Shown here: positions 63,649 through 64,000 of the stretch, one piece after another | Layout: every line of letters starts with the position of its first letter | Position numbering within the stretch: the stretch's first letter is position 1 | Assembly: GCF_024623785.1 (NCBI RefSeq) | Contig: NZ_JANKBZ010000044.1 | Span: 19,208 to 83,207 of the forward strand | Length of the DNA stretch: 64,000 nt | Reading direction: 5' to 3' | Source of the DNA: Archangium lipolyticum | GTDB lineage: Bacteria; Myxococcota; Myxococcia; Myxococcales; Myxococcaceae | Made by a program: the position numbers and the translations under genes | Notes under the pieces: model-generated | Seen by the model: only the letters and a program-made list of their open reading frames with translations | Databases searched by the model: none | Told to the model about the DNA's origin: nothing

Positions 63649-63924
63649 ATGACCTCTGCCTCTAAAGCCTCCAAAGCCCGCAGCATGCTGCTCGACTATC
63701 TGATGCGAGTCCGCCGAGATGCGCAAGCCGGGCGCTTGAGCATGCATATTGGTGAGCCCAATGTGGATCGCTTTCAGGGACTCATCGTTGGCTACCACAT
63801 GTGCCAACTCGACCAGGGTGTAGAGGATGTCGAGTATGGCCAATTCCGGGAGTGGCTACGGGCTAGAGGTGAAGTAACCGTTCACCGCCCAGGCTCGGTT
63901 GATGAGGAGGCAGAGGGGAGGTGA
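63649..63924 (+). CDS. Small protein of unknown function
   Basis: The 91-residue protein starts MTSASKASKARSMLLDYLMR, with HIGEPNVDRFQGLIVGYHMC and a C-terminal FREWLRARGEVTVHRPGS. It has no membrane segment and no family I recognise. The ribosome site is poor. It follows the transposase fragment by about 50 bp. The remaining 76 bases to the window end contain no visible feature. Confidence 0.5.
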   Translation: MTSASKASKARSMLLDYLMRVRRDAQAGRLSMHIGEPNVDRFQGLIVGYHMCQLDQGVEDVEYGQFREWLRARGEVTVHRPGSVDEEAEGR

Positions 63925-64000
63925 CCGGAGAAGTGGTGCTGGACAAGGGGACGGCAGACGTGGTGTAGCAGAAGCATGGCCGAGGTGGACCCCCGAGACG

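Overview
The window is high-GC bacterial chromosome, and gene content and codon use point to a myxobacterium, most likely the Cystobacter/Archangium side of the Myxococcota. The pointers are abundant lipoproteins, an HD-GYP response regulator, FHA proteins, serine/threonine kinases, a DUF2381 protein and a Tad-like secretion/pilus locus. This placement is inference from gene content; no 16S rRNA gene is present. No complete tRNA, tmRNA or rRNA gene and no CRISPR array was seen.

Layout. 1-3.3 kb: end of a lipoprotein gene, aspS and a YegS-type lipid kinase. 3.4-8.3 kb: a DUF72 protein, a coiled-coil/Smr pair, then a minus-strand sugar ABC importer (binding protein and two permeases, no ATPase). 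8.5-14.8 kb: a large SNF2/RapA-type helicase, then a zinc-ribbon/MoxR/DUF58 operon. 14.9-23.8 kb: a HEAT-repeat/cyclophilin lipoprotein, an HD-GYP regulator, a DapB-fold dehydrogenase followed by two MaoC hydratase genes, an acyl-CoA dehydrogenase and an ExbB/ExbD pair. 23.8-29.1 kb: a LolB-like lipoprotein, two tandem MshEN-domain proteins and a peptide-type ABC ATPase pair followed by a DUF2085 protein. 29.1-32.4 kb: a WD40-like protein and an ECF sigma/anti-sigma pair. 32.5-45.5 kb: a divergent Tad-like locus. Seven translationally coupled minus-strand genes encode TadE/TadG-like prepilins and exported proteins. They face a plus-strand cpaB-tadB-tadC-FHA-FHA operon. The usual CpaF/TadA ATPase and secretin are absent here. 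45.5-51.5 kb: a tight housekeeping operon xseA-xseB-response regulator-ispA-dxs-tlyA ending in a strong terminator.

51.5-62.3 kb is an integrated element not described as such by its individual genes. It is bounded by 25-bp direct repeats (one mismatch, 20-bp identical core) that look like the 3' end of a tRNA or tmRNA. It carries a tyrosine recombinase at the left end and GGACCAA arm-type repeats inside both ends. Next come a HEPN-like low-GC gene sandwiched between the int 3' end and a decayed second copy of that 3' end, an excisionase-like HTH gene, and a dense non-coding repeat region (ten GCCACCAC iterons plus four palindrome-containing units). The rest is a predicted pseudokinase, two tandem XRE regulators, an intact transmembrane Ser/Thr kinase, a DUF2381 protein and a low-GC DUF4238 gene. 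The kinase/pseudokinase/XRE/DUF2381 block is my best candidate for an undescribed system.

62.3-64 kb looks like an older accessory scar: a P-loop NTPase gene, an IS5-type transposase fragment with a nonsense codon, and a small unknown gene. Three copies of a REP-like hairpin repeat sit just 3' of genes elsewhere in the window, and three plus-strand genes share a TCTATGGT promoter motif.
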